The notes under the pieces are model-generated. The model was not told the origin of the DNA and did not search any database. It saw nothing but the letters and a program-made list of their open reading frames with translations. Positions 20,218-20,635 of a DNA stretch of 20,635 nucleotides are shown in pieces (positions within the stretch are counted from its first letter, which is position 1; each line of letters opens with the position of its first letter). Made by a program: the position numbers and the translations under genes. Source of the DNA: JALYRV01 sp036675475 (GTDB lineage: Bacteria > Acidobacteriota > Vicinamibacteria > Vicinamibacterales > SCN-69-37); the NCBI GenBank assembly GCA_036675475.1, contig JAKFEY010000066.1, positions 1-20,635 of the forward strand, written 5' to 3'.

Positions 20218-20635
20218 TTAGTGCGCCGCGCGAAGTGCGTCGCACATGGCCTGCCCCGTTTCCCTGGTGCCCAGCGTGCCGCCGGCATCCGCGGTCACGC
20301 GGCCGTCGATGACACACGCGCGCACGGCCGCTTCGATCGCCCGCGCCTCGCGTTCCAGCCCTAAATGTTCGCACATCAGCGCGCTCGAGAGAATGGCGCC
20401 GGCCGGGTTGGCGACGTTGCGCCCCGCCATCGGCGGCGCCGAGCCGTGCACCGGCTCGAACATCGACGTGCGCCCCGGATGAATGTTCCCCGACGCGGCC
20501 AGCCCCAGCCCGCCCTGCAGCTGCGCGCCGAGGTCGGTCACGATGTCGCCGAAGAGATTGTTGGTGACGATGACCTCGAATTCGGAGGGGTCGCGCACCA
20601 GATACATGGCAAGCGCGTCGATGAAATAGTGCGTC
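20218..20635 (-). CDS. 3-isopropylmalate dehydrogenase-like enzyme, partial
   Basis: The reading frame is open to the right edge of the window; about 138 C-terminal residues are present. The sequence THYFIDALAMYLVRDPSEFEVIVTNNLFGDIVTDLGAQLQGGLGLAASGNIHP and SMFEPVHGSAPPMAGRNVANPAGAILSSALM match the decarboxylating dehydrogenase family of LeuB. DALAMYLVRDP with NNLFGDIVTDL are the substrate and metal-binding core, and HGSAP binds NAD. LeuB is the likeliest role, oxidising 3-isopropylmalate for leucine synthesis, but isocitrate and tartrate dehydrogenases share these motifs, and the diagnostic N-terminus is outside the window. The ATG at 20607 is internal. It is the first visible gene of the thiolase transcript. 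Confidence 0.8.
   Translation of the reverse strand, partial: THYFIDALAMYLVRDPSEFEVIVTNNLFGDIVTDLGAQLQGGLGLAASGNIHPGRTSMFEPVHGSAPPMAGRNVANPAGAILSSALMCEHLGLEREARAIEAAVRACVIDGRVTADAGGTLGTRETGQAMCDALRAAH

Overview
The window looks like chromosomal DNA from a high-GC bacterium, most likely an Acidobacteriota of the Vicinamibacteria type. This rests on family content rather than any marker gene: a secreted protein of the acidobacterial VWFA-related type, a helix-turn-helix domain fused through a membrane segment to a beta-propeller, a magnesium-chelatase-like AAA+/VWA pair, and several small secreted orphan proteins. No rRNA, tRNA or CRISPR array was seen.

Layout. 1-610: 3' end of an M49-like (dipeptidyl peptidase III type) metallopeptidase. 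611-1300: non-coding debris made of two inverted arrays of a GGCC heptamer, a truncated second copy of the 3' end of a glycerophosphodiesterase gene, the tail of a transposase, and two 19-bp direct repeats of an insertion-sequence end. 1300-2323: a lower-GC island with a promoter, a DsbA-like thiol oxidoreductase, a possible six-cysteine mini-protein and a terminator. 2349-3554: acidobacterial VWFA-type secreted protein, convergent with the intact glycerophosphodiesterase (4342-3578). 4360-7874: AAA+ ATPase, VWA protein and LON-domain protein, read left to right. 9462-7864 (minus): a secreted orphan and a YpdA-like flavoprotein reductase. 9541-10389: a cobalamin-binding-type protein without a signal peptide. 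11076-10447 (minus): GTP cyclohydrolase I. 11128-11949: M48 metallopeptidase. 16072-11961 (minus): a tight run of eight small genes, most of unknown family. 16226-18178: the divergently transcribed HTH-TM-FG-GAP protein. 20635-18175 (minus): 3-isopropylmalate dehydrogenase-like end, thiolase and 3-hydroxybutyryl-CoA dehydrogenase.

How the parts fit. The most unusual unit is the pair 11961-16072 / 16226-18178. A membrane-anchored protein has a cytoplasmic DNA-binding head and an outer seven-repeat integrin-like propeller. It is divergent from eight closely spaced genes, four of which encode predicted exported proteins. The simplest reading, which is an inference, is a one-component transmembrane regulator controlling a cell-envelope system that I cannot name. 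The AAA+/VWA pair is a classic motor and MIDAS-adaptor module, here followed by a LON substrate-binding domain without a protease. The thiolase and 3-hydroxyacyl-CoA dehydrogenase overlap by one base and form an acyl-CoA (C4) module. Most convergent gene ends carry hairpins that contain the stop codons.
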